From Pseudomonas mangiferae (GTDB taxonomy: Bacteria > Pseudomonadota > Gammaproteobacteria > Pseudomonadales > Pseudomonadaceae), in NCBI RefSeq assembly GCF_007109405.1, contig NZ_VJOY01000018.1:1-64000 (forward strand): a stretch of DNA of 64,000 nt, read 5' to 3'. The notes below the pieces were generated by a model. It had not been told where the DNA came from, ran no database searches, and saw nothing but the letters and a program-made list of their open reading frames with translations. Made by a program: the position numbers and the translations under genes. Below, piece after piece: positions 20,719 through 29,457 of this stretch (position 1 is the first letter of the stretch; each line of letters starts with the position of its first letter).

Positions 20719-21123
20719 CTAGAGGTCGTCCCGTAGCCGCTGGCGAAGGATCTCGTCCTTCAGCAATGGCGCCAGCGGTACGTCCGCCGGGGTGCCCGGA
20801 TGCCACCAGTGCAGCGCCTCCAGTTCCGCCTGCGGCGTCACCGCGTCGTCGAGGCGCGCCGTATAGAGGTCGGCGTCGATCCAGGTATCGGCCTCGTTGG
20901 CCGCCCGGGCCTGGAAGCGGCCCAGAGGCGTCAAGGCCTCGGGGGGCAGGCGCAGCTCCAGTTCCTCCCACAGCTCGCGGGTCAGTGCGGCCAGGGACGT
21001 CTCGCCGGGTTCGCGCTTGCCGCCGGGCAGCATGAAGAAACGGGTGCCACGCTTGCGTACCAGCAACAGGCGACCTTGGGCGTCCCGCAGGCAGGCGGCG
21101 GCGATGGACAACTGGACAGGCAT
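20719..21123 (-). CDS. NUDIX hydrolase (MutT-like)
   Basis: The 134-residue protein has a NUDIX box from GGKREPGETSLAALTRELWE to ELEL; the usual Gly near the box end is Glu here. The N-terminal strand carries LLLVRKRGTRFFMLPGG. Substrate unknown; a nucleotide sanitation role is typical for MutT-like members. The ATG at 21123 is chosen because the upstream extension looks noncoding. It is divergent from the helicase gene. Confidence 0.82.
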   Translation of the reverse strand: MPVQLSIAAACLRDAQGRLLLVRKRGTRFFMLPGGKREPGETSLAALTRELWEELELRLPPEALTPLGRFQARAANEADTWIDADLYTARLDDAVTPQAELEALHWWHPGTPADVPLAPLLKDEILRQRLRDDL

Positions 21124-21260
21124 GGACGGCTCCGGACATACCCCGGATCGGGGCGGCGGCGAGGATAACCCAGGGGCGGTCGTCATGCGGTACGGGCGTT
21201 GTGCGGCGACAACCGGTACCCTATGCGGCTGTTTTCTCCGCTTTCCATCGAGGTAGCCCC

Positions 21261-22589
21261 GTGTTTGCCCAATTCGCCCTGCACGAACGCCTGCTCAAGG
21301 CCGTCGCCGAACTGAATTTCGACGAACCCACCCCCGTGCAGGTGGCGGCCATCCCGCCGGCGCTGGAAGGCCGCGACCTGCGGGTGATCGCACAGACCGG
21401 CAGCGGCAAGACCGCCGCTTTCCTCCTGCCGCTGCTCAACGGCCTGATGGGCGACCCGCAGCCGCGGGTGCGCATCCGCGCGCTGATCCTGCTGCCGACC
21501 CGGGAACTGGCCCAGCAGACCCTCAAGGAAGTGGAGCGCTTCTCCCAGTTCACCTTCATCAAGTCGTCGCTGGTGACCGGCGGCGAGGACTTCAAGGTCC
21601 AGGCGGCGGTGCTGCGCAAGGTGCCGGACATCCTCATCGCCACCCCGGGCCGGCTGATCGAGCACCTGGACGGCGGCAAGCTCGACCTGTCGGAGGTGGA
21701 AGTGCTGGTCCTCGACGAGGCCGACCGCATGCTGGACATGGGCTTCTCGGACGACGTCCAGCGCATCATCGGCTGCTGCGACAAGCGCCGGCAGACCCTG
21801 CTGTTCTCCGCTACCAGCGGTGGCGCCGCGCTGCGGGAGATGGTCGCCCAGGTGCTGCGCGATCCCCTGCACCTGCGCCTGAACGCCGTGGGCGAGCTGA
21901 GCGAGGGCGTCCGCCAGCAGATCATCACGGCCGACGACACCGCCCACAAGGAACGCCTGGTGGCGTGGCTGCTGGCCAACGAGACCTACCGCAAGGCCAT
22001 CGTCTTCACCAACACCCGGGCCCAGGCGGAGCGCCTGAGCGGCCTGCTGATCGCCCGCGAGTTCAAGGTGTTCGTCCTGCACGGCGAGAAGGACCAGAAG
22101 GACCGCAAGCTGGCCATCGAGCGCCTGCGCCAGGGCGCGGTGAAGATCCTGGTGGCCACCGACGTTGCCGCCCGTGGCCTGGACGTGGAGGGGCTGGACC
22201 TGGTGATCAACTTCGACATGCCGCGCTCCGGCGATGACTACGTGCACCGGGTGGGCCGCACCGGCCGCGCCGGCGCCGAGGGCCTGGCGGTCTCGCTGAT
22301 CTGCCACACCGACTGGAACCTGATGTCCAGCGTCGAGCGCTACCTGAAGCAGCAGTTCGAGCGGCGCGTAATCAAGGAGCTCAAGGGCAGCTACAGCGGG
22401 CCGAAGAAGGTCAAGGCCTCCGGCAAGGCGGCCGGGACCAAGAAGAAAAAGCTCGACAAGAAAACCGACAAGGCCAAGCCGGCCGCCAAGCGCAAGCCGA
22501 CGGCCCGCCGCCCCAAGGGCGATGCGCCGGCGCCCCTGGTCAGCCAGGATGGGCTGGCGCCGCTCAAGCGGCGTACCCGCGAGGAGTGA
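21261..22589 (+). CDS. DEAD-box ATP-dependent RNA helicase
   Basis: The 442-residue helicase begins with a GTG at 21261 (reads FAQFALHERLLKAVAELNF after Met) following GAGGT. All core motifs are present: Q motif EPTPVQ, AQTGSGKTAAF, PTRELAQQ, VLDEADRMLDMGF, SATS, and HRVGRTGRAG. A basic Lys/Ala-rich tail (residues about 385-425) probably binds RNA. It resembles the P. aeruginosa helicase encoded at PA3950. Likely roles are ribosome assembly or mRNA decay, but the exact substrate is unknown. Confidence 0.93.
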   Translation: MFAQFALHERLLKAVAELNFDEPTPVQVAAIPPALEGRDLRVIAQTGSGKTAAFLLPLLNGLMGDPQPRVRIRALILLPTRELAQQTLKEVERFSQFTFIKSSLVTGGEDFKVQAAVLRKVPDILIATPGRLIEHLDGGKLDLSEVEVLVLDEADRMLDMGFSDDVQRIIGCCDKRRQTLLFSATSGGAALREMVAQVLRDPLHLRLNAVGELSEGVRQQIITADDTAHKERLVAWLLANETYRKAIVFTNTRAQAERLSGLLIAREFKVFVLHGEKDQKDRKLAIERLRQGAVKILVATDVAARGLDVEGLDLVINFDMPRSGDDYVHRVGRTGRAGAEGLAVSLICHTDWNLMSSVERYLKQQFERRVIKELKGSYSGPKKVKASGKAAGTKKKKLDKKTDKAKPAAKRKPTARRPKGDAPAPLVSQDGLAPLKRRTREE

Positions 22590-22621
22590 GGCACGCGCCC
22601 ATGGCGCTCGCATCCCCATGA

Positions 22622-22650
22622 AAAAGGCCGCCCCGAGGGGCGGCCTTTTC
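22622..22650. terminator. Bidirectional terminator between the helicase and a small secreted protein
   Basis: AAAAGGCCGCCCC and GGGGCGGCCTTTT form a long stem with A-run and T-run on either side, placed between convergent genes. Confidence 0.85.
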
Positions 22651-22675
22651 GTTTCCGCTGAGAGGCGTCAGCGGG

Positions 22676-22981
22676 TCATGGGCTCTTGCTGCTCTTGGCA
22701 GGCGCCGGATCGGCCCTGCGGTCCGCTTCGTCCAGCTCCTTCAGGCGACGGTCGTAGGCGGCGCAGTCATCGGGGAGCGACTCGGCAGTGCTCTTCACCG
22801 GCATCTTGTTCAGCTCTTCGTTGATCTCCTTGGCCTTCTGCGGGTTCTGCTCGGTGACTTCCTTGACCTTGGCGGCCAGTTGCTTGGCCTTGGCCTCGGC
22901 TTCATCCGGGGTGCAGGTGGCGAACGCCGACAGCGGCGCGAGCAGGGCGAGGGCGGTGCCCAGGGCGTAGAGGGTCTTCAT
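22676..22981 (-). CDS. Small secreted protein of unknown function
   Basis: This 101-residue protein has a clear signal peptide (MKTLYALGTALALLAPLSAFA) and a charged, helical mature part rich in Lys, Glu and Ala. Two cysteines (TCTPDEAEAK and DDCAAYD) could form a disulfide in the periplasm. No family was recognised. It ends against the bidirectional terminator and lies 61 bases downstream of the subtilase gene in the same direction, so the two may be cotranscribed. Confidence 0.7.
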   Translation of the reverse strand: MKTLYALGTALALLAPLSAFATCTPDEAEAKAKQLAAKVKEVTEQNPQKAKEINEELNKMPVKSTAESLPDDCAAYDRRLKELDEADRRADPAPAKSSKSP

Positions 22982-23042
22982 GATCGGCTCCTTGAGGCGC
23001 TACACGGTGATATCCAGTTGATGGCCACGGCCGCGGGAAAGT

Positions 23043-24851
23043 TCAGCGAACCCGGTCGCGGCTCTGCACCGCCAGTTCCAGGGCCTTCTGCATGTCCAGG
23101 CGCGCCGAGCGGCCGATGTCCTTGTCATGGAGGTCGTAGCCACGCTCCGAGGGAATGATCGGTGCGGTCAGGTCGTCGCCGTCCACCGGTTCGAAGTCGT
23201 AGTTCTCGCCGATGGTCATGGCGCTGCGCCGCAGCAGCATGCGCACTTGCTCGGGCTGCAGGCGCGGGTTGATGGACAGCATGGCGGCGACGATGCCGGT
23301 GACCATGGGCGTGGCGTAGGAGGTGCCGCAATGCACCGCGCCGCGCTCCCCCGGCGCCAGGGTAGAGGCCCGGGTACAGGCGGAGGCGGTGATGTCCACC
23401 CGCATGTCGATGTTGGAGGTCTCGCGCTTCACCGCGAAGCCGGGGTCCTGCACCGGCAGGCCCTTGTCCTCGCTGCGCTGGTGGCCGCCCACCACCAGCA
23501 ACTGCTCGGTGATGAAAGAGGAGGGCAGGCGGTACTCGTCGGTCCCGGAGAACGATGAGCCGTTGCCGGCGGAGTTCACCACCACCACGTCCGGGTGCTC
23601 GCGGCGCAGCCAGAGGAAGAACTCCTCCAGCAACTCTTCGTAGCCACCCATGGCGATGCCGGAGCGCACCAGGGAATCCACCTCGTCGCCCTCGACGTTC
23701 ACGGCGCCGACCCGGTGGATGCCCCAGCTCCAGTTGAGGACCCGCACGCCGTCCTCCACCAGGTTCACCGAGGCGGCGATGTTGGCGGTGATGCCGGCGT
23801 CGGAGTTGCGCTCGACGATCACCTCGAAGCCGGGGCCGGCGCGGTCCAGGCCGCTGAGGAACCCCATGTTGCCACCCGGCTCCCAGCTGGCGGCGAGGAT
23901 GCCGGCCACGGTGGAGCCATGGCCATCGGGCGCGTGGGCATCCCGCGCGTACAGGCAGGTGCGCTGCTGCCGGCTGTTGCAGCCGCCGCGGTAGGGGGAG
24001 AAGTCCGGCGAGTCGAAGTCCACCTCCCGTTCGATCACGCCGATGCGCAGGGGCGTGGTGGCCACCGGCGAGGCCTGGCTGGGGATGCGCCGGCGGTAGT
24101 AGTTCACAGCGTCCATGAAGCGGTTGGCGGCCCATTCGTCGCCGTGGGGCTTGTCGGGCTTGTCGTCGGCCTTCGGCTTGGCGGCTTCGCCTTCCTCGCC
24201 TTTCTCCGGGGCGGACTCCTCGACGATCACGGCGTCGACAGTGACTTCGCTGCCCAGGCGCAGCACCAGTGCGTCTCGCTCGGTGAGGTCTTTCGCCGGC
24301 AGGCGCAGCTGGTAGACGTTCAGCGGCGGGATCGCCCCCACCACCTGGGCGCCGTAGCGCTCGGCGAGACGCTTGGCTTCGTCGAGGCCGGGGTGGTCCT
24401 CCTCGATCAGCACGCTCACCAGGTTCACGTAGGTGGTGAGCCCGTCCATGTTCTTCGCCACCTCGTTGGGCGTGGCCGCCAGCACCTGGCTGGCGTTGAG
24501 GGACAACCACACCGGGTTGCTTTCCCGGCTGCCCTGGCGGAGCCACACCGGGCCGCTGCGCTGCTGCCCGGCCTGCAGTTCCAGGCGCAGGGTCTCGCCC
24601 TCCCGGGTGACCTGCCGGGCGGGCAGGGCCCGGCCGTCTAGCAGGACCTGGTACGGCCCGTCGGCGAGGCCGGCGGCATCCAGGCAGAACCGTTGCTGCT
24701 TCTGCTCCAGCAGGTCGCCGCAGCGTTGCAGGCGTTCCACCCGCAAGGGCTCCTCGGCGCCGGCGGATGTGGCGCCGCAGGCCAGTAGAAGAGGCAACCA
24801 GGGCAGGGAAAAAGGGCGGGAGCGACGCGGGGAACAGCGGAACGACCACAT
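23043..24851 (-). CDS. S8-family subtilisin-like protease homologue with Glu in place of the catalytic Asp
   Basis: The 602-residue protein has a signal-like N-terminus (hydrophobic about 13-30), an N-terminal domain to about 260 with an acidic/Lys linker, and an S8 domain (about 265-600). His311 (DGHGSTVAGIL), Asn430 (VNSAGNGS) and Ser511 (GTSYATPMVTG) are in place. The first motif reads IGVIEREVD: Glu274 (codon 24030-24032) stands where the family has Asp. The ATG at 24851 is preferred over an upstream TTG. It is likely periplasmic or outer-membrane associated. Activity is uncertain: Glu might act as base, or the protein may be a pseudo-protease. Confidence 0.85.
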   Translation of the reverse strand: MWSFRCSPRRSRPFSLPWLPLLLACGATSAGAEEPLRVERLQRCGDLLEQKQQRFCLDAAGLADGPYQVLLDGRALPARQVTREGETLRLELQAGQQRSGPVWLRQGSRESNPVWLSLNASQVLAATPNEVAKNMDGLTTYVNLVSVLIEEDHPGLDEAKRLAERYGAQVVGAIPPLNVYQLRLPAKDLTERDALVLRLGSEVTVDAVIVEESAPEKGEEGEAAKPKADDKPDKPHGDEWAANRFMDAVNYYRRRIPSQASPVATTPLRIGVIEREVDFDSPDFSPYRGGCNSRQQRTCLYARDAHAPDGHGSTVAGILAASWEPGGNMGFLSGLDRAGPGFEVIVERNSDAGITANIAASVNLVEDGVRVLNWSWGIHRVGAVNVEGDEVDSLVRSGIAMGGYEELLEEFFLWLRREHPDVVVVNSAGNGSSFSGTDEYRLPSSFITEQLLVVGGHQRSEDKGLPVQDPGFAVKRETSNIDMRVDITASACTRASTLAPGERGAVHCGTSYATPMVTGIVAAMLSINPRLQPEQVRMLLRRSAMTIGENYDFEPVDGDDLTAPIIPSERGYDLHDKDIGRSARLDMQKALELAVQSRDRVR

Positions 24852-25274
24852 GGGCAACCAGCACTCGAAAACCGTCGGATAGCGGTGTGACTGCCCCCCG
24901 CTCGCATTCGTTCAGGACGCCGGTAAGCGGCCGCCGGCTTGGTGCGGCTGGCGGGTCAGGCATGGTTGGCGAAGGGCGACCGGCGGGCGCCAGCCCGTGA
25001 GGGGGAGCGGGCGAGGTACGGCTGTCGAGCCGGCACATTCCCAAGTCGCCGCCAAGCAGTAACCGGTGTTCTTCGACTCGATGCCCGCCCCAGGTTGTCA
25101 CCGGAGCGACTCTCTGGCCGTGGCGGCTGCCCTCCCAGAGTCTCACCCGTCGGCCTTGGCCCCACCCGTGACCCCGGGTCGCACGGCCTCGCGTGGATCG
25201 AACCATCCCCGAGCGGCGGGGGTCGGTATTTTCAGGGACGCGATTCCACGTCCTCATGACGAGAGGATTTTCGT
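24852..25274. other. Gene-free stretch
   Basis: About 420 bases between divergent genes. It must hold the promoters of the subtilase and of the gene at 25275, but no convincing -35/-10 pair was found. No RNA gene or repeat was recognised. Short open frames on both strands have no ribosome-binding site or recognisable product. Confidence 0.5.
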
Positions 25275-25673
25275 ATGGCTTACGATTGGGAGCTCATCGA
25301 GCGTTTGCTGCACGAGGCGCAGAACTCGGCCAACGACTCGTTCAAACCCCGCGTCTACGCGGAAGAACTGGCCAGTGACCGTCTCGCGGCCGGCCAGCCC
25401 ATCGGCGGCAGCGTGGACCACCTCAAGCAGGTGGCTGGCGACCTGGAAGGCGTGCTGTACGAAGGCGGCTTCATCGAGGAGCGCCCGGAGGAGCTGGGCG
25501 GTGGCGCCAACAACTACATCCTGACCGCCCGGGGTTCGCGCCTGCTCAGCCTGATCGGCAGCAGCTTCCCGGAGAGCGTGGCGTTTCGCCGGCTGCTGGA
25601 CGAGCAGGGCGAGGTGGTGCTGTCGGACGGTTCGATCTTCGACCGCATCGCCGATAACGCAGCGCGCGCCTGA
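25275..25673 (+). CDS. Conserved hypothetical cytoplasmic protein
   Basis: This 132-residue protein begins MAYDWELIERLLHEAQNS with a GAGAGGA ribosome-binding site. No signal peptide or membrane helix is visible. The central part (VDHLKQVAGDLEGVLYEGGFIEE, then a turn and YILTARGSRLL) looks like a winged-helix arrangement similar to DUF2513-type proteins, which suggests nucleic-acid binding. This is inference only. It is monocistronic, with a strong terminator 38 bases downstream shared with egtD. Confidence 0.6.
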   Translation: MAYDWELIERLLHEAQNSANDSFKPRVYAEELASDRLAAGQPIGGSVDHLKQVAGDLEGVLYEGGFIEERPEELGGGANNYILTARGSRLLSLIGSSFPESVAFRRLLDEQGEVVLSDGSIFDRIADNAARA

Positions 25674-25711
25674 TCGCGTAGGCGGCCCATCGGCCGCCGC
25701 CCCCGGCATGA

Positions 25712-25745
25712 AAAACGGCGCGGCCTTCGGGTCCGCGCCGTTTTC
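25712..25745. terminator. Bidirectional terminator
   Basis: AAAACGGCGCGG pairs with CCGCGCCGTTTT around a nine-base loop, lying between the convergent gene at 25275 and egtD. Confidence 0.9.
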
Positions 25746-25757
25746 ATTGGGCCCGGG

Positions 25758-26720
25758 TCAGGCCTTGCGCAGGTAATGCACGCTGAACAGCTCGCGGTCG
25801 TCCAGCCACACGTGAACCGGGGCGAACCCGGCCGTACCCGCCAGGTGCTGGAAGCCCTCAACGGTGTACTTGTAGGAGTTCTCGGTGTGCAGCGTCTCGC
25901 CCGGGGCGAAGTGGAACTGCTGGCGCTCGATGCGCACCGTCTGCGCCCGCGGGCTGGCCAGGTGCATCTCGATGCGCGATTGCGCCTCGTTGTAGAACGC
26001 GCGGTGGGAGAAATGGGCCGGACGGATATCGCTGTCCAGCTCGTCACGAATACGCCAGAGCAGGTTCAGGTTGAACGCCGCGGTGACCCCGGCGCGATCG
26101 TTGTAGGCCGCTTCCAGGGTGCGGGTGTCCTTCACCAGGTCGACGCCGATCAGCAGCCCGCCGCCGGCCGGCAGCAGGGCGTGCAGGTTCTCCAGAAAGG
26201 CGCGGGCGTCCTGGGGATCGAAGTTGCCGATGCTGGAGCCGGGGAAGAACGCCAGAGGCCGTTCACCGATGGCGTCCGCCGGCAGACTCATGGGGCGGGT
26301 GAAGTCGGCGCAGGCGGCATGTACCTCCAGCCAGGGGTAGTCGGCGCCCAGGCGGTGGGTGCTGCTGAGCAGGAAGTCCCGGGAGATGTCGATGCCCAGG
26401 TAGCTGGCCGGGCGCATTGCTTCCAGCAGCAGGCGCACCTTGCGGCTGGCGCCGCTGCCCAGTTCCACCAGGCTGGCGCCCGGGCCGGCGATCTCGGCGA
26501 TCTCGGCGGCGGCACGGCGCAGGATCGCCTCTTCGGTACGGGTCGGGTAGTACTCCGGCTGCAGGCAGATCTGCTCGAACAGCTCGGAGCCGCGCCGATC
26601 GTAGAAGAATTTCGGCGGCGTGTGCTTGGGGGAGGCGGCGAAACCTGCCAGGACATCCTGGCGCAGTTCGTTGTCGTCGTGCAGGTCGTACTGGTCGTGC
26701 AAGCGGATCGCAAGGGCCAT
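25758..26720 (-). CDS. egtD: L-histidine N-alpha-methyltransferase EgtD
   Basis: The 320-residue SAM-dependent enzyme trimethylates histidine to hercynine, the first step of ergothioneine synthesis. Family features include FFYDRRGSELFEQIC near the N-terminus, the SAM motif VELGSGASRKVRLLL and FFPGSSIGNF. The C-terminal part contains YNDRAGVTAAFNLNLLWRI and FHFAPGETLHTENSYKYT. It starts two bases after the egtB stop, so the two are one operon in the order egtB-egtD. Confidence 0.93.
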   Translation of the reverse strand: MALAIRLHDQYDLHDDNELRQDVLAGFAASPKHTPPKFFYDRRGSELFEQICLQPEYYPTRTEEAILRRAAAEIAEIAGPGASLVELGSGASRKVRLLLEAMRPASYLGIDISRDFLLSSTHRLGADYPWLEVHAACADFTRPMSLPADAIGERPLAFFPGSSIGNFDPQDARAFLENLHALLPAGGGLLIGVDLVKDTRTLEAAYNDRAGVTAAFNLNLLWRIRDELDSDIRPAHFSHRAFYNEAQSRIEMHLASPRAQTVRIERQQFHFAPGETLHTENSYKYTVEGFQHLAGTAGFAPVHVWLDDRELFSVHYLRKA

Positions 26721-26722
26721 GC

Positions 26723-28069
26723 TCAAGCCTCCTGTGCCAGGCGCAGGCCGGAGAACTGCCAACGCATCGCGGGGTAGAAGAAGTTGCGGTAGGTCGCGCG
26801 GATGTGGTCCGCCGGGGTGACGCAGCAACCGCCGCGCAGCACCATCTGGCCGGACATGAACTTGCCGTTGTATTCGCCCAGGCTGCCTTCCAGGGGGCGG
26901 AAGCCGGGGTAGGGGCGGTAGGCGCTGCCGGTCCATTCCCAGACATCGCCGAACAGCTGGCCGGGGCCACGCGCCGGTGCGTGACCGGCCATGGGTTGCA
27001 GGCAGTCGGCCTCGACGAAATGGCCGCGGGCCGAGGTGCCGCGCGCAGGCGTATCGCGGCCTGCCGTGTCGCCCAAGGCCAGGTCGCGGGCGGTCGCTTC
27101 CTGGGCGGCCACTTCCCATTCCGCCTCGCTGGGCAGGCGTGCGCCGGCCCAGGTGGCATAGGCCTCGGCCTCGTAGAAGCTCAGGTGGCAGACCGGCGCC
27201 AAGCGGTCCAGGGGCCGCAGGCCGCCCAGGGTGAATTCGTACCAGGCGTCGCCGTCGCGGCGCCAGTAGAGGGGCGCCTGCCAGCCCTGCTGGTTGATCA
27301 GGGCCCAGCCGTCCGCCAGCCAGAGGTCGCTGCGCCGGTAGCCGCCGTCCTCGATGAAGGCCAGGTACTCGCCGTTGTTCACCGGGCGGCTGGCCAGGCG
27401 GAAATCATCGACGAAGACCCGATGGCGCGGGCGCTCGCAATCGAAGGCGAAGGCGTCGCCGTCATGGCCGATGGAGCGCACCCCGCTGGTGTAGGCCTGC
27501 CAGCGCAGCGGGGCCTCCGTGCCCGGGGCGCTCACCTGCAGGTCGCGGCGGTAGACCGGGTCCAGGGGGTTCTGGACGAAGATGTGCTTGATGTCCATCA
27601 GCAGCAGCTCCTGGTGCTGCTGCTCGTGCTGCAGGCCCAGTTCGACGCGCCGGGCGATCTCGTCCCCGGCTCCCGCTGGCGGATCGCCCAGCAGCGCTTC
27701 CATGGCCCGGTCGATGTGGGCGCGGTAGGCGTAGACCTGCTCCACGGTGGGCCGCGCCAGCAGGCCCCGGGCCGCCCTCGGGAAGGGGACGCCGTGGGTC
27801 TGGTAGTAAGAGTTGAACAGGGTGTCGTAGGCGCGATCGGGTGTCCGGTAGCCTTTCAGGAAGGGCGTCAGCAGGAACGCCTCGAAGAACCAGCTGACGT
27901 GGGCCAGGTGCCATTTCGGCGGGCTGACGTCGGGCATGCTCTGGATCACGTAGTCTTCGGTCTGCAAGGGGGCGCAGATGCGTTCGGAGGCGTGGCGGAC
28001 CTGTCGGTAACGGGCCAGCAGGGTGTCCGGGATGGCCGCGAAGCCGGTATCCAGGGCGGGATGGGGCAT
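26723..28069 (-). CDS. egtB: Ergothioneine biosynthesis sulfoxide synthase EgtB
   Basis: The 448-residue non-heme iron enzyme has an N-terminal DinB-like domain with the iron ligands in KWHLAHVSWFFE and HEQQHQE (HxxxHxE). A C-terminal formylglycine-generating-enzyme-like domain has PSEAEWEVAAQE, DVWEWTGSAY and VLRGGCCVTP. It joins hercynine to a thiol donor (gamma-glutamylcysteine or cysteine, depending on the branch) with O2. The ATG at 28069 sits eight bases after AAGGAG; a GTG at 28078 is less likely. A low-complexity insert (about residues 330-350) is unusual. No egtA, egtC or egtE is nearby. Confidence 0.92.
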   Translation of the reverse strand: MPHPALDTGFAAIPDTLLARYRQVRHASERICAPLQTEDYVIQSMPDVSPPKWHLAHVSWFFEAFLLTPFLKGYRTPDRAYDTLFNSYYQTHGVPFPRAARGLLARPTVEQVYAYRAHIDRAMEALLGDPPAGAGDEIARRVELGLQHEQQHQELLLMDIKHIFVQNPLDPVYRRDLQVSAPGTEAPLRWQAYTSGVRSIGHDGDAFAFDCERPRHRVFVDDFRLASRPVNNGEYLAFIEDGGYRRSDLWLADGWALINQQGWQAPLYWRRDGDAWYEFTLGGLRPLDRLAPVCHLSFYEAEAYATWAGARLPSEAEWEVAAQEATARDLALGDTAGRDTPARGTSARGHFVEADCLQPMAGHAPARGPGQLFGDVWEWTGSAYRPYPGFRPLEGSLGEYNGKFMSGQMVLRGGCCVTPADHIRATYRNFFYPAMRWQFSGLRLAQEA

Positions 28070-28234
28070 TCGACGCACTCCTTCCTGTGCAGGGTGGGCG
28101 TGGACGCTTCGCCGGACGCGGCGCGAACCGGGCGGTCTCTGGAAACCGACCGGACGCTATAAGCAAAGTTTCAAACGGCATGAGGGCCGCTGCCGGGCGG
28201 TGCGGGGTGCACCGCGGCAGGGTGGGGGAGAGGA

Positions 28235-28543
28235 TCAGTAGTTCGGCGGGGTCTCGGGGATGCCGGTGGCGTCGGTCAGCACCGGCATGGTCCAAGGCTC
28301 CAGTTCGTGGCCCTTCTTGCCCAGGTCCAAGCGGGCCCGCTGCAGGGCTTCGCCCAGGCGCACCGGGTCGCCGTAGACCTCGGCGCCCAGGGTCGGCACC
28401 GCCAGCAGTTCCTGGCCCTGGCGGTCGCTGACGCGGAAGGAGAAGCCGTCGCCGGCGGCGTTGCGCTCGACGGTGCTGGTGTAGGGCTTGAAGGCTTCGC
28501 GGGCCAGGTCGCTGGCTTTTTCGTAGCTGATGGACTTACTCAT
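28235..28543 (-). CDS. Small cytoplasmic protein of unknown function
   Basis: This 102-residue soluble protein starts MSKSISYEKASDLAREAF after a GGAGAG site. It has a charged helix, a GDGFSFRVSDRQGQELL beta-hairpin-like part and a Pro-rich end (GIPETPPNY). No family was recognised. It lies about 165 bases upstream of egtB in the same direction; cotranscription is possible but not shown. Confidence 0.6.
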   Translation of the reverse strand: MSKSISYEKASDLAREAFKPYTSTVERNAAGDGFSFRVSDRQGQELLAVPTLGAEVYGDPVRLGEALQRARLDLGKKGHELEPWTMPVLTDATGIPETPPNY

Positions 28544-28851
28544 GGGGCTCTCCAGGTGACGGTGTATTAGGATGGACCGCCCGTTACCGGTAGAAGGTTC
28601 CCCGGGGTGACCGTCCATCCCGGGACAAGGTAAAGTCTGCCCCCCGCCGCAACGGACTTGTTACGCTGCGCCTCGGCGCTGCGGAACCGCCGCCGGGTTG
28701 AACTTTGCAGGTCGACAGGGTCTGTTTCCTAACGCGACGGCGAGTGCTCCGTCACACGTCACCCTTCCCAGCGTTTTCAGTGTTCAGGCGCACCCGTGCG
28801 CAGTTCTCCCTGATTCATCACTCACGAGGCATCACCCGGAATGCAGATGGC
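28544..28851. other. Divergent intergenic region upstream of bphO
   Basis: About 300 bases that must contain the bphOP promoter. No clear sigma-70, sigma-54 or ECF promoter pair was found. An open frame in register with bphO extends upstream but carries no family similarity. Confidence 0.4.
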
Positions 28852-29457
28852 ATGACCGCAGGTTTCCAGATTTCTCCCGTGCTGTTCGCACTGCGCGACG
28901 CGACGCGTCAGCTGCATGCGGAGTTGGATGCGACGTCCCCCTTGATCCAGCCCAACCTCGACGAGGCCCGCTACGTGCGCTACGTGCGCCAGGTGCTCGG
29001 CTGGATGCGGCCGCTGGAAGCCGGGCTGGCGCGTCTGCAATGGCCGGTGGAGCTGGAAGCGCCGCAGCGCTTCGCCAAGTCCCGCTGGCTGGAGGCCGAC
29101 CTGCTGGCCGCCGGCCTGGACCGCGAGGACCTGGCCGCCATCGCCGACTGCCCGGATGCTCCCCAGGCCACCGACCTGGCCAGCGGTTTCGGTATCGCCT
29201 ATGTGGTGGAGGGTGCGACCCTCGGCGGCGCGATCCTCTACAAGCGCCTCTCGCCGCGCCTGCCCGGCCTGCCGCTGGAATGGCTGCGCGGCTACGGCGG
29301 CGACACCGGGGTCCGCTGGCAGCGCTTCCAGCAGCAACTGGCCCGCCACGTGCTGAGCGAAGCCGACATCCGTTTGGCCCAGCGTTCGGCCCAGGAGGCC
29401 TTCCGTTCCTTCCGTCATTGGGTGACGCCCGAGATCGAGGTTGCATGTCCGATATGA
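28852..29457 (+). CDS. bphO: Heme oxygenase (BphO type)
   Basis: The 201-residue protein has a heme oxygenase fold. DATRQLHAELD carries the proximal His22, and the distal-helix region GFGIAYVVEGATLGGAIL is present. It cleaves heme to biliverdin, iron and CO; the biliverdin serves as the chromophore for the bacteriophytochrome encoded next. Its 3' end overlaps the bphP start by 13 bases, which implies translational coupling of chromophore and apoprotein supply. Confidence 0.9.
   Translation: MTAGFQISPVLFALRDATRQLHAELDATSPLIQPNLDEARYVRYVRQVLGWMRPLEAGLARLQWPVELEAPQRFAKSRWLEADLLAAGLDREDLAAIADCPDAPQATDLASGFGIAYVVEGATLGGAILYKRLSPRLPGLPLEWLRGYGGDTGVRWQRFQQQLARHVLSEADIRLAQRSAQEAFRSFRHWVTPEIEVACPI

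Noticed and set aside
25193-25212. GGATCGAACCATCC, a tRNA T-arm-like sequence
   Set aside because: No acceptor, D or anticodon stems could be paired around it on either strand.
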